From Asticcacaulis sp. AC402 (GTDB taxonomy: Bacteria; Pseudomonadota; Alphaproteobacteria; Caulobacterales; Caulobacteraceae), in the NCBI RefSeq assembly GCF_000495835.1, contig NZ_AWGC01000004.1, positions 167,117-231,116 of the forward strand: DNA of 64,000 nucleotides. The letters are read 5' to 3'. The notes under the pieces are model-generated. The model worked only from the letters and a program-made list of their open reading frames with translations, did no database searches and was not told the origin of the DNA. Shown one piece after another: positions 29,739 to 39,567 of this stretch. A program made the translations under genes and the position numbers. Positions within the stretch are counted from its first letter, which is position 1, and every line of letters begins with the position of its first letter.

Positions 29739-30964
29739 GCGTCCTGCATATCGTCGGCGGGGGCCTGAGCGGACTGACGGCCGCCCTGATGGCACATGAC
29801 CAGGGCTGGCGCGAAATCAGGCTTTATGAACGCACGGACGCGGTCGGTGGGGTCGCCCAAAGCCGCATGGCCAAGGGTCACGAGATCCGCACGGGCACCA
29901 TCTATTTCGCCGACGACCGCGATGCCCAGCTGCAACTCCTGCGTCGCTATGGTCTCAATTTCGAACCTTTCGAAAATCGCTTTGGATCGCTCAGCGAGAT
30001 AAACGGCAAGAACCATTTCCAATCCGGTTTTGGCAGTCCCGTGGTCACAGTGTCCAATGGAGATATCGCGCTTAAATCTGGCGAGATGACCTCGCTTCAG
30101 GACCGCTTCCATCGCTATCCGGTACAGATCGCGCAACGCCTGACCGCCATGGCGCGCTGGCACCTCAATGCCGATCCGGCCACGCTCGACAAGGATGTCG
30201 CCATTCCCATGGCGATGAACCGGGTGATTGTCGCCGATGCCGATATCGACACGATGAAACAGCTTAAGCGTCAGGACGCGCTGTACGACGAACTGTACGG
30301 CCTGCCGCGCGACGCCTGGGGCTATACGGCCAATGCGACGGCACACCTGCCCGTTGGTGGTTTTCCGCGCCTGTTTGACGATATCCGGCATGTACTGAGC
30401 AATCTCAACATCGCCGTCTGCGACCGCAGCCTGATCACCCCCAAGATCGCCCATGATCTTATGACTCGTGGCGAACGGGTCTACTGGTCCGCGAATCCCA
30501 TGCCGCTGTTCCCGCACGCCGGCATGAAGGCGCCGCACCTGCAGCGCGCCGACTTCCATGTCTTCAGCCTGACCTGCCGCTATGGCCTGAATGCGCCCTT
30601 CTATATCCAGAACTTCACCTGCGAAGGCGCTATCTTCCGCCTCTACGCCTATCCAACGGCGACGGTCTCGATCGTCACCCTGGAATGCGTGCGCCCGGCG
30701 AACGAGGCCGACCTGCGTCTGGAGGCCAAACGCCTGGTGGCCGATACCCCCATTGCCGATCTGCTGACCGGCGAGGTCGTTCTGGAAGAACGCCAGCCGC
30801 GCTGGTTATTCCATACGGTGGACACGGTGGCGGCGCTTGGCGTTTTGCGCAACCACATGGCCGACCGCTATGGCGCGGCCTTCGTCGCCGGCGGCTGGGA
30901 ACAGTACGCCAAGGCTGCCAAATATGCGGCGCTGCAGACGGCGCTCGACCGGATCGCCGCCTGA
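29735..30964 (+). CDS. FAD/NAD(P)-binding oxidoreductase, mutase-like
   Basis: This 409-residue protein has an N-terminal dinucleotide fold (LHIVGGGLSGLTAALMAHDQG and then YERTDAVGGVAQS). It resembles UDP-galactopyranose mutase and protoporphyrinogen-oxidase-like flavoproteins. The C-terminal VAGGWEQYAKAAKYAALQTA is the FAD-closing motif. It is translationally coupled on both sides. A role in making or editing the glycan attached with pseudaminic acid is inferred from context only. Confidence 0.72.
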   Translation: MSVLHIVGGGLSGLTAALMAHDQGWREIRLYERTDAVGGVAQSRMAKGHEIRTGTIYFADDRDAQLQLLRRYGLNFEPFENRFGSLSEINGKNHFQSGFGSPVVTVSNGDIALKSGEMTSLQDRFHRYPVQIAQRLTAMARWHLNADPATLDKDVAIPMAMNRVIVADADIDTMKQLKRQDALYDELYGLPRDAWGYTANATAHLPVGGFPRLFDDIRHVLSNLNIAVCDRSLITPKIAHDLMTRGERVYWSANPMPLFPHAGMKAPHLQRADFHVFSLTCRYGLNAPFYIQNFTCEGAIFRLYAYPTATVSIVTLECVRPANEADLRLEAKRLVADTPIADLLTGEVVLEERQPRWLFHTVDTVAALGVLRNHMADRYGAAFVAGGWEQYAKAAKYAALQTALDRIAA

Positions 30965-31650
30965 TGCGGGCAGCCGTCATGCAGCCGACCTACCTGCCCT
31001 ATATCGGCTATTTTGATCTGATGCGCCGCGTCGATGTCTTTGTCTTCCTCGATGACGTCCAGCTGGAACGGAGGTCCTGGCAAACGCGCAATCGCATCTG
31101 TGCCGCGGGCGAAGAACAAATGCTCAGTGTCAGCCTGAGGAAGCATAACCAGACCGACCGGTTGGACGAGGTTTACCTCAATGACGAAGGCGACTGGCGG
31201 CGCAAGCATCTCAATGCCATGGAAAACGCCTATCGCAAGCGGCCGGGTTTTGCTGAAGGGCTAGCCTTTATCCGCCCGCACCTGACACCACAGCCGGATC
31301 AAAAGCTGAGCGATTTCAACATCGGTATCATCGAGGATGCCGCCCGCCGGCTGGGCATCACGACACCGACCCAACGCGCCTCGGCCCTGGGATGCGGCGG
31401 TAAACGGTCGGAACATCTGCTGGCCATCTGCCGGGCGGCGGGGGCGACGGAGTATGTCTCGCCAACCGGCTCGCGCGCCTACATGGAAGAGGAAGGTGTG
31501 TTCCGCGGTGCCGGCTTCCCGGTCATCTATTTTAGCCACGAGCCGAAACCTTACCCTCAGGGCACAAGTTTCATAGCCTATATGGCCTTTATCGATGCCG
31601 TGATGAACATCGGCTTTGCGGGTCTTGAGGAGTTGCTGGCCGATGCGTAA
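30964..31650 (+). CDS. WbqC-like family protein
   Basis: This 228-residue protein belongs to the WbqC family (MQPTYLPYIGYFDLMRRVDVFVFLDD is diagnostic; further RSWQTRNRI). Family members sit in O-antigen and glycosylation loci; biochemical function is poorly defined. The start overlaps the preceding stop by one base (TGATG). Its end overlaps pseF by 8 bp. The gene therefore acts with pseF in the same operon. Confidence 0.85.
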   Translation: MRAAVMQPTYLPYIGYFDLMRRVDVFVFLDDVQLERRSWQTRNRICAAGEEQMLSVSLRKHNQTDRLDEVYLNDEGDWRRKHLNAMENAYRKRPGFAEGLAFIRPHLTPQPDQKLSDFNIGIIEDAARRLGITTPTQRASALGCGGKRSEHLLAICRAAGATEYVSPTGSRAYMEEEGVFRGAGFPVIYFSHEPKPYPQGTSFIAYMAFIDAVMNIGFAGLEELLADA

Positions 31651-32335
31651 GCTGTGCGTTATTCCCGCCCGCGGCGGCTCCAAGCGCATTCCGCGCAAGA
31701 ACGTCAAGCCGTTCCATGGCCGGCCGATGATCAGCTATTCGATCCAGGCGGCACTGGACTGCCGTTTGTTCGATGCGGTGGTGGTGTCGACCGAAGATGA
31801 GGAGATCGCCGAGGTTGCCCGCGCCTTTGGTGCCACGACGCCGTTTGTACGTCCTCCGGAGCTTTCCAACGATCATGCGGGTACGGACGATGTCGTCGCC
31901 CATGCCATCGCCTGGTGCCGCGATCAGGGTGATGTGTATGACGCCACCTGTTGCATCTATGCGACGGCCCCGTTACTCGATCCGGCGCGGCTGGTCGAAG
32001 GCTGGGAACGGCTGCAACAACCCGGCAAACGGTTTGCCTTCAGCGTGACGTCGTTCGCCTTTCCGATACAGAGAGCGCTGTGTCGCACCGCCGGAGATGG
32101 GGTGGAAATGTTCCAGCCGCAGCACCTGATGAGCCGGTCACAGGACCTGAAGCCGGCTTTTCATGACGCAGCTCAGTTCTACTGGGGCTGGTCGGAGGCA
32201 TGGCTGGCGGGGGAGAACATGTATTCCCCGCTGGCCGCGCCGGTGGTCCTGCCGCGCACACAGGTGGTCGATATCGATACACCCGAGGACTGGGACGTGG
32301 CGGAAGTGATGTATCGGCTTCTGAAAGCGCTATAG
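31643..32335 (+). CDS. pseF: Pseudaminic acid cytidylyltransferase
   Basis: This enzyme activates the nonulosonic acid as its CMP derivative for transfer to protein. The 230-residue protein has the CMP-sialate synthetase fold, with CVIPARGGSKRIPRKNVKPF at the N-terminus, STEDEEIAEVA, and C-terminal VVDIDTPEDWDVAE. PseF rather than NeuA is favoured by the presence of pseB, pseC, pseG and pseI. The start overlaps the WbqC gene; an upstream in-frame start lies inside that gene. Confidence 0.88.
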   Translation: MRKLCVIPARGGSKRIPRKNVKPFHGRPMISYSIQAALDCRLFDAVVVSTEDEEIAEVARAFGATTPFVRPPELSNDHAGTDDVVAHAIAWCRDQGDVYDATCCIYATAPLLDPARLVEGWERLQQPGKRFAFSVTSFAFPIQRALCRTAGDGVEMFQPQHLMSRSQDLKPAFHDAAQFYWGWSEAWLAGENMYSPLAAPVVLPRTQVVDIDTPEDWDVAEVMYRLLKAL

Positions 32336-32340
32336 AATCC

Positions 32341-32378
32341 CCTCTCCCCGGCCTCGCCGGCAGGCAAACGGGGAGAGG
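32341..32378. repeat. CTCTCCCC composite palindrome, half unit
   Basis: CCTCTCCCCG and CGGGGAGAGG arms (32341-32350, 32369-32378) enclose GCCTCGCCGGCAGGC. The same unit occurs in inverse orientation at 49471-49511 and 58632-58672. It lies between the convergent pseF and glycosidase genes. Confidence 0.7.
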
Positions 32379-32385
32379 TAAAAAA

Positions 32386-34200
32386 TTACGGTAGCTCAAC
32401 CACTTCGCTCAACACTGAGACGCCGGATTCGTTGAAGGCCTCGACGGCGACATGATACCCCACACCCACCGTCAAAGCCCGCAAGTCGAACGCCGTGCCT
32501 TCATCCGCCCATTTCTGATAGGTCAGGGTCAGCCGATCCGGCTTGATCCCCCAGCGGACATTGTAGCCAACCGCGCCCTTGACCGGCTTCCAACTGATCC
32601 GCGCCTGCCGCGGGTCGGTATCACGCACAACCTTCAAGCCACTTGGTTTGACCGGCGCCGCCCCGTCCGCGGAGCCGAAAACGCGAAGGTCGCTAATCGC
32701 CAGATTAGGCGCGGCAATATGGCCATGGATATAGCGCACGTAGCGCGCCTTCACCGGTGCCGGCAGCTCGAAATAGGCATTGGGCCGGTCGCGCTTTTCT
32801 TCGCCCGTATCGGCCAGGCGAGTCCACGTTTTGCCGTCCAGCGAGCTTTCCAGCTTGAATTCGGTGTAGATGTCAGGGCGATCCTCATAGATACCGGACT
32901 TGTAGTCGGTATAGTTGACTTGCACCGCCCGCACGGTCTTGGCCGCGCCCAGGTCGAGCGTAAGAGTCTCGCCCGGATTGGCGCTGCCGGCCAGCCAGAA
33001 GGTGCGCGGGTCCTCGTCCGTCGTCCTGTCGGGGGTGAATTCGTCCTGGACAGAGGAGGCTACGGCCTTCTTGCGGTAGGACAGCAACATCCAGCCGGTG
33101 AACAGCGCATCCGGGTCGTCGATTTTGGCGGTCGGCATGTACTGCGGGAAATCGGCAAAGCGCGCCGAAACCGCCATCTGGCCGTCGTCGTAGAATTTCG
33201 CCGGCATCATGTCGATGCGGCGCTCGAAGGTCCAGTTGTAACCGATCCACGGCGTGCCGGTGTTCCAGTAGTTGCCGTGCTTGTCCTGGAAGGTCGAGCC
33301 ATGGCCGGCGCCTTCGACAAACCCGCCGGGCTTATAGGCCACCGGGTTGTAGTCGGCGTAGGTGAACGGGCCCAGCGGATTGTCGCCGACATAGACGCCA
33401 TTGCCGTAGACATTATACTCCGTACCCGGAGCCCCGTACTGGAGATAGTATTTGCCGTTGACCTTGTTCATCCACGCACCCTCGGTGAAGGGCTTGATCG
33501 GCGTGCCGTTGGCCAGTGTCCCGCTATGGTCCTGGCCGAAGCGTTCCCAGCCATGCTTCTCCGGTTGCAACCAGATGAACTTTTTCGGCTCACCCTTGTA
33601 GGCGAAGGGTTTCGGCGTCATTTCGATACCGTAGATCGGATAAACGTTGGACGAGCCCCAGTACATGTACCACTTGCCATCGTCATCGATGAACAGGCCA
33701 GGGTCCCAGGGGGATGGCTGGACCTGATCGGGGCGGATCTTGTACTCCTCGCCTTCGCCAACGGCAGTCGGCACGGGCGGCGTGCGGCGAACCCAGAAGT
33801 CGAGCTTGCCCGACGCCGGGTCGGTGCTTTTCAGCAGGCTGGAAACGCGCGTGTGCGACTGCATGATGTAGAGGGTCTCACTGTCGGAAATCACGGCCGG
33901 CGCCACAATGCTCTCGAACGGCCAGCGCGACGGCGTGACAAAATCCCATTCGATCAGGTTGTCCGACTTCCAGTAACCATCGGCCAGGGTCTGGAACAGG
34001 TAGTAGGTTCCCTTGTGCAGGACGATCACCGGATCGGCGCCGGTGCGGTAGGAAATTTTCTCGTTCATCTGCTCGAAATTGTAGCGGTAGTCGATGTCGA
34101 GCGGATTGATATAGGTGGTGCGTTCGGCCGTTTTAGCAAAGGATTGGGCGGGCGTGGCGGCAAGCAACAGGGCCGCGAGCATAGCGGTCGTTCTGATCAT
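32386..34200 (-). CDS. Secreted glycoside hydrolase family 43-like, with discoidin and FN3 domains
   Basis: This 604-residue extracytoplasmic glycosidase probably acts on arabinose- or xylose-containing polysaccharide. A signal peptide ends near SFA-KTAE (residue 22). The five-bladed beta-propeller shows a catalytic base region GADPVIVLHKGTYYLF, SPWDPGLFIDDDGKWYMYWG, and a candidate acid in FTEGAWMNKVNGKYYLQYG. From about residue 375 follows a discoidin-type (F5/8-C) domain, then an FN3 module (PSGLKVVRDTDPRQARISW). GGAGG precedes the ATG at 34200. A LacI-type operator lies 48 bp upstream. Confidence 0.82.
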   Translation of the reverse strand: MIRTTAMLAALLLAATPAQSFAKTAERTTYINPLDIDYRYNFEQMNEKISYRTGADPVIVLHKGTYYLFQTLADGYWKSDNLIEWDFVTPSRWPFESIVAPAVISDSETLYIMQSHTRVSSLLKSTDPASGKLDFWVRRTPPVPTAVGEGEEYKIRPDQVQPSPWDPGLFIDDDGKWYMYWGSSNVYPIYGIEMTPKPFAYKGEPKKFIWLQPEKHGWERFGQDHSGTLANGTPIKPFTEGAWMNKVNGKYYLQYGAPGTEYNVYGNGVYVGDNPLGPFTYADYNPVAYKPGGFVEGAGHGSTFQDKHGNYWNTGTPWIGYNWTFERRIDMMPAKFYDDGQMAVSARFADFPQYMPTAKIDDPDALFTGWMLLSYRKKAVASSVQDEFTPDRTTDEDPRTFWLAGSANPGETLTLDLGAAKTVRAVQVNYTDYKSGIYEDRPDIYTEFKLESSLDGKTWTRLADTGEEKRDRPNAYFELPAPVKARYVRYIHGHIAAPNLAISDLRVFGSADGAAPVKPSGLKVVRDTDPRQARISWKPVKGAVGYNVRWGIKPDRLTLTYQKWADEGTAFDLRALTVGVGYHVAVEAFNESGVSVLSEVVELP

Positions 34201-34247
34201 GACTTCCTCCGTCTTTTGAGGCTGTCTTAGCCTTCGGAAAGGGCCAT

Positions 34248-34259
34248 GTAAACGTTTAC
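34248..34259. promoter_or_regulatory. LacI-family operator
   Basis: GTAAACGTTTAC is a perfect 12-bp palindrome with the central CG typical of LacI/GalR sites. It is positioned between the TRIC gene stop and the GH43 start, so it probably represses the glycosidase gene until its sugar is present. The cognate regulator is not in the window. Confidence 0.6.
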
Positions 34260-34264
34260 TTGAG

Positions 34265-34897
34265 CTATTCCGCCTTGGGAGGCCGGCTGCCCGGGAAGCC
34301 CGGCAGGCTGAGATCATACCGAATAGCCGCCGCACGCAACGCGAACGAGGCGCCAAACCCGGCCAGGGCCGACGGCCAGAAGGCAAGGCCGAAGCCTTGG
34401 GCAACGACAAAGACTATGGCCCCCAGTAGCGCGGCGGTGACGTAGATTTCGCGGCGCAGCAGCATGTTGGGTTCGCCAGCCAGGACATCACGGATCACGC
34501 CGCCGAAGCAGGTCGTCAGCACCCCCATTACCACCGACGACATCGGATGAACTCCCAGGGACATGGCCTTGGCGGTACCGACGACAGCGTAGCCGGCCAG
34601 GCCAAGCGCATCCAGCCACAGCAGGGCGCGAAACCGCCAGCCGCGTTTACCCAGGCTCCACACGATGACGGCGGCCACCAGGCAAACGATGAGATAGCCG
34701 GGACGCTGAACCCAGAAGACCGGCGCCCCGATCAGCAGGTCGCGCAGGGTACCACCGCCGACACCGGTGATGGCGGCGAAAAAGGCGAAGGTGATGATGT
34801 CATGTTTGCGTTGTGCCGCCGCCAGCGCCCCGGTCGCAGCGAACACGGCGACAGCAGCATAGTCGAGCCAGTAGAGGGCGGTGGCAAAGGCGTCCAT
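34265..34897 (-). CDS. TRIC-family (UPF0126) membrane channel
   Basis: This 210-residue inner-membrane protein has about seven hydrophobic helices and the duplicated glycine motifs GVGGGTLRDLLIG and CFGGVIRDVLAGEPNMLLRREIY, diagnostic of the bacterial trimeric intracellular cation channel family. Some members have been assigned roles in glycine uptake. It lies 64 bp upstream of the glycosidase on the same strand, but the operator between them argues for separate control. Confidence 0.88.
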   Translation of the reverse strand: MDAFATALYWLDYAAVAVFAATGALAAAQRKHDIITFAFFAAITGVGGGTLRDLLIGAPVFWVQRPGYLIVCLVAAVIVWSLGKRGWRFRALLWLDALGLAGYAVVGTAKAMSLGVHPMSSVVMGVLTTCFGGVIRDVLAGEPNMLLRREIYVTAALLGAIVFVVAQGFGLAFWPSALAGFGASFALRAAAIRYDLSLPGFPGSRPPKAE

Positions 34898-34991
34898 GGC
34901 CGCGTCTTACCACAGGCCGTAAAGAACTTGCCAGTAGTGGTTGACGCAGGCAGAGCCAAGCCCCAGCTATGCCGTCAGAAGGAGATCCACC

Positions 34992-35834
<843 letters not shown>

Positions 35835-35839
35835 AAAGG

Positions 35840-35911
35840 AAATCCACAGATTACACAGATTACACAGAAAAAATCTGTGAAATCTGTGTAATCTGTGTAA
35901 TCTGTGGATTT
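35840..35911. repeat. Long perfect hairpin of iterated ACAGATTAC units
   Basis: The left arm (35840-35868) and right arm (35883-35911) are exact 29-nt reverse complements. Both are made of ACAGATTAC-type 9-mers, with an extra unit in the 14-nt loop. It sits between the convergent pirin and pseI genes, where it may act as a terminator, but the iterated design suggests a mobile or replicating hairpin element. Confidence 0.85.
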
Positions 35912-35948
35912 ACCTGGCGAAAAAAGCCACGTAAAGGAGGGTCGAAGA

Positions 35949-37001
35949 TCACCCCACCATATCTTCGCTTAGCGGCTCGCCGCGTTCCAGGTCGCGCGAT
36001 GCCGGCTTTCCCAACACATCCCACAACCGACCCGGTGGCAACCCCAATCCCGGTCGGATCGAGCGCACATTGTCCTTGGTGAAGACCTCGCCCTTACGAA
36101 CAACCGCCGTCACATACAGCGACCGGCGCACGCTTTTGGAGGCACGTTCCGAGCCCAGCGTATCGTAATGCACCCGGCCCAAAGCCCGCCAGGCATCCTT
36201 GCAATCCTTGACCAGGGCGGTGAATTCCGGCGGCTCCAGCGAAAAGCCGGAGTCCGGTCCGCCATCGGCCCGCGCCAGGGTAAAATGCTTTTCGATGACA
36301 CTGCCGCCCAGGGCAATGCTGGCCACCGATGCCGCCGTGCCAAACGTATGGTCGCTCAAACCCGACACGCAGCCGAACTTATCCCCCAGGTCCGGCACCG
36401 TTCGGACATTGGCGTCTTCGATCCGCGACGGATATTCGCTGACGCAATGCAGCAGGACGATCTCGCCGGTGCCGTGCTCGCGCGCGATCTTCACCGCCGC
36501 TTCGATCTCGGCATGATTGGCCATGCCCGTCGACATGATTAGCGGCTTGCCCTTGGCGGCCGCGTAGGCAATTAGCGGCAAATCCACCAGCTCAAACGAG
36601 GCGATCTTGAATGCCGGCGCCTTCAGATCGTCCAGCAGATCGACCGCCGTATCGTCGAACGGCGACGAAAACAGCGTCACCCCGTGTTTGGCCGCGCGTT
36701 CGAACAGGGCCGGGTGCCAGTCCCACGGCGTATGGGCCTCCTGGTACAGGTCGTACAGCGAATAGCCGTCCCACAGCCCGCCATGCAGGAAAAACTCTGG
36801 CCGGTCGCATTTCATGGTGATGGTATCGGCGGTGTAGGTCTGGATCTTGATGGCGTCACAGCCGGTTTGCGCCGCTGCGTCGATCAGCAGCAGCGCCCGG
36901 TCCAGAGAACCATTGTGGTTTCCCGACAGCTCGCAGATGATATAAGGCTCATGCTCGCGGCCGATTTTCCGGCCGGCAATGGTGACTTCGTGTGCGCTCA
37001 T
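35949..37001 (-). CDS. pseI: Pseudaminic acid synthase (NeuB family)
   Basis: This enzyme condenses the 2,4-diacetamido hexose with phosphoenolpyruvate to give pseudaminic acid. The 350-residue protein has the NeuB TIM barrel (IICELSGNHNGSLDRALLLI, DAIKIQTYTADTITMKCDRP, MSTGMANHAEIE, LSDHTFG, EKHFTL). A C-terminal SAF domain follows (FTKDNVRSIRPGLGLPP). TITMKCDRPEF is the phrase seen in PseI rather than in NeuB of sialic acid. It overlaps the pseC stop/start by 4 bp. Confidence 0.92.
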   Translation of the reverse strand: MSAHEVTIAGRKIGREHEPYIICELSGNHNGSLDRALLLIDAAAQTGCDAIKIQTYTADTITMKCDRPEFFLHGGLWDGYSLYDLYQEAHTPWDWHPALFERAAKHGVTLFSSPFDDTAVDLLDDLKAPAFKIASFELVDLPLIAYAAAKGKPLIMSTGMANHAEIEAAVKIAREHGTGEIVLLHCVSEYPSRIEDANVRTVPDLGDKFGCVSGLSDHTFGTAASVASIALGGSVIEKHFTLARADGGPDSGFSLEPPEFTALVKDCKDAWRALGRVHYDTLGSERASKSVRRSLYVTAVVRKGEVFTKDNVRSIRPGLGLPPGRLWDVLGKPASRDLERGEPLSEDMVG

Positions 37002-38197
37002 GAGGTGAGAACCTCTTGTAAAACCTGGATAGCCCGCTGCGGATCGTCGTCCGCCATATCGGCGTACAGCGGCAGCGACAGGGTGGACTGATAGAATTGA
37101 TCCGCACCCAGAAGATCACGTTGCGCCAGGGCATGCGTCTGCCAATGGGGCTGGCGGTGTACCGGGATATAGTGGACCTGGGTGCCGATGCCGCGCTCGC
37201 GCAATCCGGCAATGACCTGGGCCCGTGTCAGGCCGACGGCGGCAAAGTCGATATTCACCGCGAACAGGTGAAAGACGGGATCGGTGCCTTGCGCCGCCGG
37301 CGTCCAGCGCACTGGCAGGTTGGTCGCCGCCAGGGCCTTTTGGTATTCGGCCACCAGTCGGGCGCGTTTGGCGGCGAACTGCGGCAGCCGTTTCAGCTGC
37401 GACAGGCCCAGAGCGCAGTTGATGTCCGGCAGGCGATAGTTGAAGCCCAGACATTGTTGTTCGTAAACCCACGGACCTTCGTCGCCCTCGCCATCATAAC
37501 GCAGACCGACAAAGCGGGCCGGGTCGCGCTCGATGCCGTGCGAGCGCAGCAACCGCAACCGCCGCGACAGGACAGAGTCGTTGGTCGTGATCGCTCCACC
37601 TTCGCCGGTCGTCAGGGTCTTGACCGGGTGGAAGGAAAAGGTCGCCATGGTGGATGACTGGCATGAACCGATCGGCCCCTGCGGTCCGCTGCCGCCAATG
37701 GCGTGGCATGCGTCCTCCAGAATGAAGGCGCCACGTTCGGTGCACACCTCATGCAGGTGGTTGAGGTCAACCGGCCGGCCGGCATAGTGGACGGGCACCA
37801 CACCGGCAAAGCGGTAGCCATGATAGTCGCGCTCCAGCATCGAAAGGGCCTGGTCGAACGTCTCATCGGTCATAAGGCCACTCAACGGATCGACATCGGC
37901 GAAGAGAACCTGGGCACCGCAATAGGCGACGCAGTTGGCCGACGCGGCAAAAGTCACGGCTGGCACAATCACCACGCATTTCGGCGACAATTCCTCGGTC
38001 AGCACGGCCAGATGAAGGGCGGCGGTGCCATTGGCGACGACGACCGCCTCCTTGGCGCCAAAGGCCGCGGCCAGAGCTTTTTCGAACTGATCGACCAGGG
38101 GCCCGGTGGTCAGGTAATCGGACTTTAACGCGGCGACCACGGCTTCGATGTCCGAGTCATCGATCGACTGCCGGCCATAGGGGAGGAAGTTGGTCAT
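36998..38197 (-). CDS. pseC: UDP-4-amino-4,6-dideoxy-N-acetyl-beta-L-altrosamine transaminase
   Basis: This PLP aminotransferase works on the product of PseB in the second step of the pseudaminic pathway. The 399-residue protein has LPYGRQSIDDSDIEAVVAAL at the N-terminus, ANGTAALHLA, EDACHAIGG, and the PLP lysine in FSFHPVKTLTTGEGGA. The C-terminal HYIPVHRQPHW segment is PseC-like. Translation is coupled to pseI downstream. Confidence 0.92.
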   Translation of the reverse strand: MTNFLPYGRQSIDDSDIEAVVAALKSDYLTTGPLVDQFEKALAAAFGAKEAVVVANGTAALHLAVLTEELSPKCVVIVPAVTFAASANCVAYCGAQVLFADVDPLSGLMTDETFDQALSMLERDYHGYRFAGVVPVHYAGRPVDLNHLHEVCTERGAFILEDACHAIGGSGPQGPIGSCQSSTMATFSFHPVKTLTTGEGGAITTNDSVLSRRLRLLRSHGIERDPARFVGLRYDGEGDEGPWVYEQQCLGFNYRLPDINCALGLSQLKRLPQFAAKRARLVAEYQKALAATNLPVRWTPAAQGTDPVFHLFAVNIDFAAVGLTRAQVIAGLRERGIGTQVHYIPVHRQPHWQTHALAQRDLLGADQFYQSTLSLPLYADMADDDPQRAIQVLQEVLTS

Positions 38198-38229
38198 TGG
38201 AAAACCCGTGAACTGCCATCCAACTTTTT

Positions 38230-38410
38230 ATGCTCCCCCATTATACGGGGGAGGTGGATTTTTTGCGTCAGCAAAAAAGTCGGAGGCGGGATTGGGCCCG
38301 CCGTAGTGTCGCTTGCCTTGCCCTTAGCGCCAAGGAATCCCCCCAGCGTCCGCTCGCCTTGCTCGCAGCCCATCGGCTCCGCCAAACCCCCGTACAACGG
38401 GGTAGTATAA
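38230..38410. repeat. CCTCCCCC-type extragenic palindrome with core
   Basis: CTCCCCCATTATACGGGGGAG (38233-38253) is followed by TTTTTTGCGTCAGCAAAAAA, GGCGGGATTGGGCCCGCC, and a final CCCCCGTACAACGGGG hairpin. Several nested inverted repeats fill the pseC-pseB gap. Related copies lie at 14940-15027, 45229-45310 and 52630-52770. Confidence 0.55.
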
Positions 38411-38432
38411 GAAAGAATGGGTGCGCCCAACC

Positions 38433-39485
38433 TCATTCCAGATAGGCCTTCATCATGCCGCGGATGCCGTCGGCATCCAGCCGCTCCTCATTGACGTCGG
38501 AGGCGTAACAAAAATCCTCCGCCACCTTCCGGCTGCCGGCAAACTCGGCAAACGAGGTGCGGGTGTATTCGACGAATTCCGGCTCGATGATGTAACGATC
38601 GTCCAGTTCATAGGTCGCACGGGCATCGTCGGCCGAGATCATCATCTCATGCAGCTTTTCGCCCGGACGGATGCCGATGACGGTATGGCCGGCCTCGGGC
38701 GCCATGGCGATCGCCAGGTCGGTCACCAGTGTCGCCGGAATTTTCGGCACGAAAATCTCCCCGCCCTGGGTCAGCTCCAGGCATGACAGAACAAACGCCA
38801 CGCCCTGATCCAGGGAGATCCAGAACCGCGTCATCCGGGGATCGGTGATCGGCAGCTCCTTCGCGCCCTGGGCCAGCAGGCGCTTGAAATAGGGCACGAC
38901 AGACCCACGCGAGCCGACGACATTGCCATAGCGGACAACACAGAAGCGGCTGCCGATGTCGCCCGACAAATTGTTGGCGGCGACGAAGATCTTGTCGGAG
39001 GCCAGCTTGGTGGCGCCATAAAGGTTAATCGGCGAACAGGCCTTGTCGGTGGACAGGGCGACGATGCGCTGGACGCGGTTATGCAGGCAGGCCCAGACGA
39101 CGTTTTCGGCGCCGTTGACATTGGTGGCGATGCATTCCGAAGGGTTGTATTCTGCCGCCGGCACCTGTTTCAGTGCGGCGGCATGGATGACAACATCGAC
39201 GCCTCGGAACGCCAGCTCCAGCCGCGCCCGGTCGCGGACGTCGCCGAGAAAGAAGCGCATCCTGGACATCTTGTCCTTGGGAAAGGTCTCCTCAAGATCG
39301 TTGCGCATCTCATACTGTTTCAGTTCGTCGCGCGACAGGATGATAACCTTGCGCGGGTCGTACTGAGACAGCAGGGTCTGGACCATCCTGCGGCCGAAGC
39401 TGCCGGTACCGCCGGTTATGAGGATGACCTTGCCCTTGACGGGGTCGATCTTGGGAGAGAAGTCACGGTAAAGCGATGCGGTCAT
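38433..39485 (-). CDS. pseB: UDP-N-acetylglucosamine 4,6-dehydratase (inverting)
   Basis: This is the first enzyme of pseudaminic acid synthesis, acting on UDP-GlcNAc. The extended SDR protein (350 aa from this start) has ILITGGTGSFGRRMVQTLL, FFLGDVRDRARLELAF, HAAALKQVPAAEYNP, the catalytic YGATK motif, and SRGSVVPYF. The ATG at 39485 has AGG 5 nt upstream; another ATG at 39515 would add ten residues and cannot be excluded. It is on the same strand as pseC but 235 bp away across a repeat, so probably has its own promoter. Confidence 0.92.
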   Translation of the reverse strand: MTASLYRDFSPKIDPVKGKVILITGGTGSFGRRMVQTLLSQYDPRKVIILSRDELKQYEMRNDLEETFPKDKMSRMRFFLGDVRDRARLELAFRGVDVVIHAAALKQVPAAEYNPSECIATNVNGAENVVWACLHNRVQRIVALSTDKACSPINLYGATKLASDKIFVAANNLSGDIGSRFCVVRYGNVVGSRGSVVPYFKRLLAQGAKELPITDPRMTRFWISLDQGVAFVLSCLELTQGGEIFVPKIPATLVTDLAIAMAPEAGHTVIGIRPGEKLHEMMISADDARATYELDDRYIIEPEFVEYTRTSFAEFAGSRKVAEDFCYASDVNEERLDADGIRGMMKAYLE

Positions 39486-39567
39486 GGTGGCCTGCGCAAC
39501 TGAGAATCCCGCCATGGTGGCGTCTCGCTATTAAGACCGCGTTAACGATAAAAATTAACGGATGTCT

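Noticed and set aside
28971..29795. N-terminal extension of pseG by about 275 codons
   Set aside because: The extension overlaps the divergent methyltransferase gene and has antisense-type composition. The PseG family start is at 28970.
35840..35911. CRISPR-like repeat
   Set aside because: The repeated words are only about 9 nt, have no spacers between them, and are arranged as two inverted arms.
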